Assembly (NCBI GenBank): GCA_035693105.1
Contig: DASSHC010000311.1
Span: 1-17,883, forward strand
Direction: 5' to 3'
Length of the DNA stretch: 17,883 nt
Source of the DNA: DASSHC01 sp035693105
GTDB taxonomy: Bacteria; Chloroflexota; Chloroflexia; Thermomicrobiales; Thermomicrobiaceae
The notes under the pieces are model-generated. The model worked only from the letters and a program-made list of their open reading frames with translations, did not search any database and was not told where the DNA came from. Shown piece by piece: positions 16,578 through 17,883 of the stretch. The stretch's first letter is position 1, and each line of letters starts with the position of its first letter. The position numbers and the translations under genes are program-made.

Positions 16578-17180
16578 ATGACCAAATTCGACTTTGACGC
16601 GCTGCTGCGCTCGGTGGGCGCCCTGAAGGAGGGGCACTTCGTCCTCTCCTCGGGGCGACACAGCGGGCGATACCTGGAGAAGTTCGACTTATTGCGCAAC
16701 CCGCCGGCGACCGAGCGCGTCATCGGCGCGCTGCTGGTGCGATTGCGCGGGCTCGACATCGATGTCGTGGCGGGCCCGACGACCGGCGGCATCCTGCTCG
16801 CCTTCGAGACGGCGCGGCAACTCGGCACGCCCGCCGCCTACGCCGAGCGCGCCGAGCACGGTTCGCTGGCGCGCGAGTTTCGACGTGGCACCGTCTTCCC
16901 GCCCGGCGCCCGCGTGCTGGTAGTCGACGACATCATGACGACCGGCGGCTCGGTGCGTGAGACCCTCGCCGCGCTTGCCGAGCACCCGGTCGAGGTGGTG
17001 GCGGTCGCGGTGCTGGTCGACCGCAGCGGCGGGCAGGTCGACTTCGGCGTGCCGCTGCTCGCGCTCTCGACCATGGATATCCCCACCTGGACCCCCGAGG
17101 AGTGCCCGCTTTGTGCTCAGGGCGTGCCGCTGGCCAAGCCGGGGACGACCACGGTCCAGGGGCAGGCCGCGGCGGGCTGA
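16578..17180 (+). CDS. pyrE: Orotate phosphoribosyltransferase, Thermus type
   Basis: Fifth step of UMP synthesis: orotate plus PRPP gives OMP and pyrophosphate, in the cytoplasm. The product has 200 residues. The PRPP-binding loop is VVDDIMTTGGS (115-125), the pyrophosphate-loop region is AGPTTGGI (65-72), and the N-terminus GHFVLSSGRHSGRYLEK is typical of the enzyme. The C-terminal TPEECPLCAQGVPLAKPG, with Cys176 and Cys179, is the mark of the Thermus-type subfamily and is absent from the E. coli type. The ATG at 16578 is the only start fitting the family; a GTGAGGA stands about 11 bases upstream, a long spacing. A 264-base repeat-rich gap separates it from carB, so it may have its own promoter, though I see none convincing. 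Confidence 0.95.
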   Translation: MTKFDFDALLRSVGALKEGHFVLSSGRHSGRYLEKFDLLRNPPATERVIGALLVRLRGLDIDVVAGPTTGGILLAFETARQLGTPAAYAERAEHGSLAREFRRGTVFPPGARVLVVDDIMTTGGSVRETLAALAEHPVEVVAVAVLVDRSGGQVDFGVPLLALSTMDIPTWTPEECPLCAQGVPLAKPGTTTVQGQAAAG

Positions 17181-17224
17181 CCAGAATCGCGTTCTCCGGG
17201 TAGACTGGGCGGCAGGGAGGACGC

Positions 17225-17883
17225 ATGGAGCACGCGGATCTACAGCCGATCGACGAGGCGGCGCTGGCCGACTTCGCCCTGCGCCTGATCGGGGCGACCA
17301 GCCTGTCGGGCGACGAGGGCGCGGCGGCGGAGGTGACGGCGGCCGAGATGCGCCGGCTCGGCCTCGCGGTCGAGCGCGACGAGGCCGGCAACGTGCTTGG
17401 CTCGATCGGTGACGAGAGCGGGCCGACCGTCCTGATCGACGCGCACCTGGACACCGTCGGCGTGACCGAGCCGGAGGCGTGGTCGCAGCCGCCGGCCGGC
17501 GAGCGGGTGGGCGGCCGCATCTACGGGCGCGGCGCGATGGACATGAAGGGTCCGCTCGCGGCTGCGGTCCACGGCGCGGCGTCCCTGGCCGGGCGACTGC
17601 CGCGCGGGCGGGTGGTCGTGGCGGCCACGTTGGCCGAGGAGTTGGTCGAGGGCCCGGCGACGGAGCTCGTCGCCCGGCGGCTGCGGCCCGATTTCGTGAT
17701 CATCGGGGAGGCGACCTCGCTCAAGCTGGCGCGCGGCCAGCGCGGCCGGGCCGAGATCGTGGTTACGACCCACGGCCAGCCGACGCATTCCTCGCGTCCG
17801 GAGCTGGGCGTCAACGCCGCCCAGGCGATGGTCGACATCATCGTGGCCCTGCGCGAGATCGCGCCGCCCGAGCACCCGGTGCT
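17225..17883 (+). CDS. M20-family metallopeptidase/amidohydrolase, 3' truncated by window
   Basis: Zinc-dependent hydrolase of the ArgE/DapE/CPG2 group, probably cytoplasmic; about 219 residues are visible and the frame is open at the window end. Metal and catalytic motifs are in order: DAHLDTVG (His74, Asp76), GRGAMDMKG (Asp106), the AEE pair with general base Glu138 and ligand Glu139, and GEAT (Glu162). The dimerisation-domain segment GQRGRAEIVV followed by HGQPTHSSRPELGVNA (183-198, His188) resembles the YgeY-like subgroup, a tentative match. The ATG at 17225 follows GGGAGGA by 3-4 bases. It lies 44 bases after pyrE on the same strand, so co-transcription is possible. The substrate cannot be named. 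Confidence 0.85.
   Translation, partial: MEHADLQPIDEAALADFALRLIGATSLSGDEGAAAEVTAAEMRRLGLAVERDEAGNVLGSIGDESGPTVLIDAHLDTVGVTEPEAWSQPPAGERVGGRIYGRGAMDMKGPLAAAVHGAASLAGRLPRGRVVVAATLAEELVEGPATELVARRLRPDFVIIGEATSLKLARGQRGRAEIVVTTHGQPTHSSRPELGVNAAQAMVDIIVALREIAPPEHPV

Overview
This window looks like chromosome from a high-GC, GC3-rich bacterium. Three things point to a Chloroflexota lineage such as Thermomicrobia/Sphaerobacter: the Thermus-type PyrE, a DarA/YaaQ-type c-di-AMP receptor next to recA, and a transcobalamin-like pair joined to an ECF transporter. That placement is inference from gene content, since no rRNA marker is present. I see no insertion sequence, prophage, CRISPR array or tRNA.

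Left part, minus strand, read right to left from about 8480 to 190. A cobalamin riboswitch leads a tightly packed gene set. It encodes a secreted, membrane-anchored alpha/alpha-barrel protein resembling the alpha domain of transcobalamin, a membrane-anchored DUF4430-like protein resembling the transcobalamin beta domain, an EcfT permease, and one polypeptide carrying both ECF ATPases. These genes overlap by 1 to 4 bases. Together they look like a B12 capture and import system with no recognisable S-component beside it. A membrane sensor histidine kinase follows, then a DarA-like c-di-AMP receptor, then recA. recA has its own promoter, a possible LexA box and a clear intrinsic terminator.

Middle, plus strand, 8527 to 10286. 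A nucleosidase of the MTAN/futalosine hydrolase superfamily is divergent from the riboswitch transcript. A PAP2-family membrane phosphatase/transferase follows it.

Right part, plus strand, 10386 to the end. A near-consensus promoter is followed by a leader that ends in a strong intrinsic terminator and contains mutually exclusive hairpins, which suggests PyrR-type attenuation. The genes behind it are pyrC (TTG start), carA and carB (steps 3 and 1 of UMP synthesis). A 264-base gap rich in dispersed-type inverted repeats separates these from pyrE (step 5). An M20 metallopeptidase runs off the window. pyrR, pyrB, pyrD and pyrF are not in the window.

The most interesting unit is the riboswitch-led, split transcobalamin-like/ECF operon (about 8480 to 3909). 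The predicted pyr attenuator comes second.
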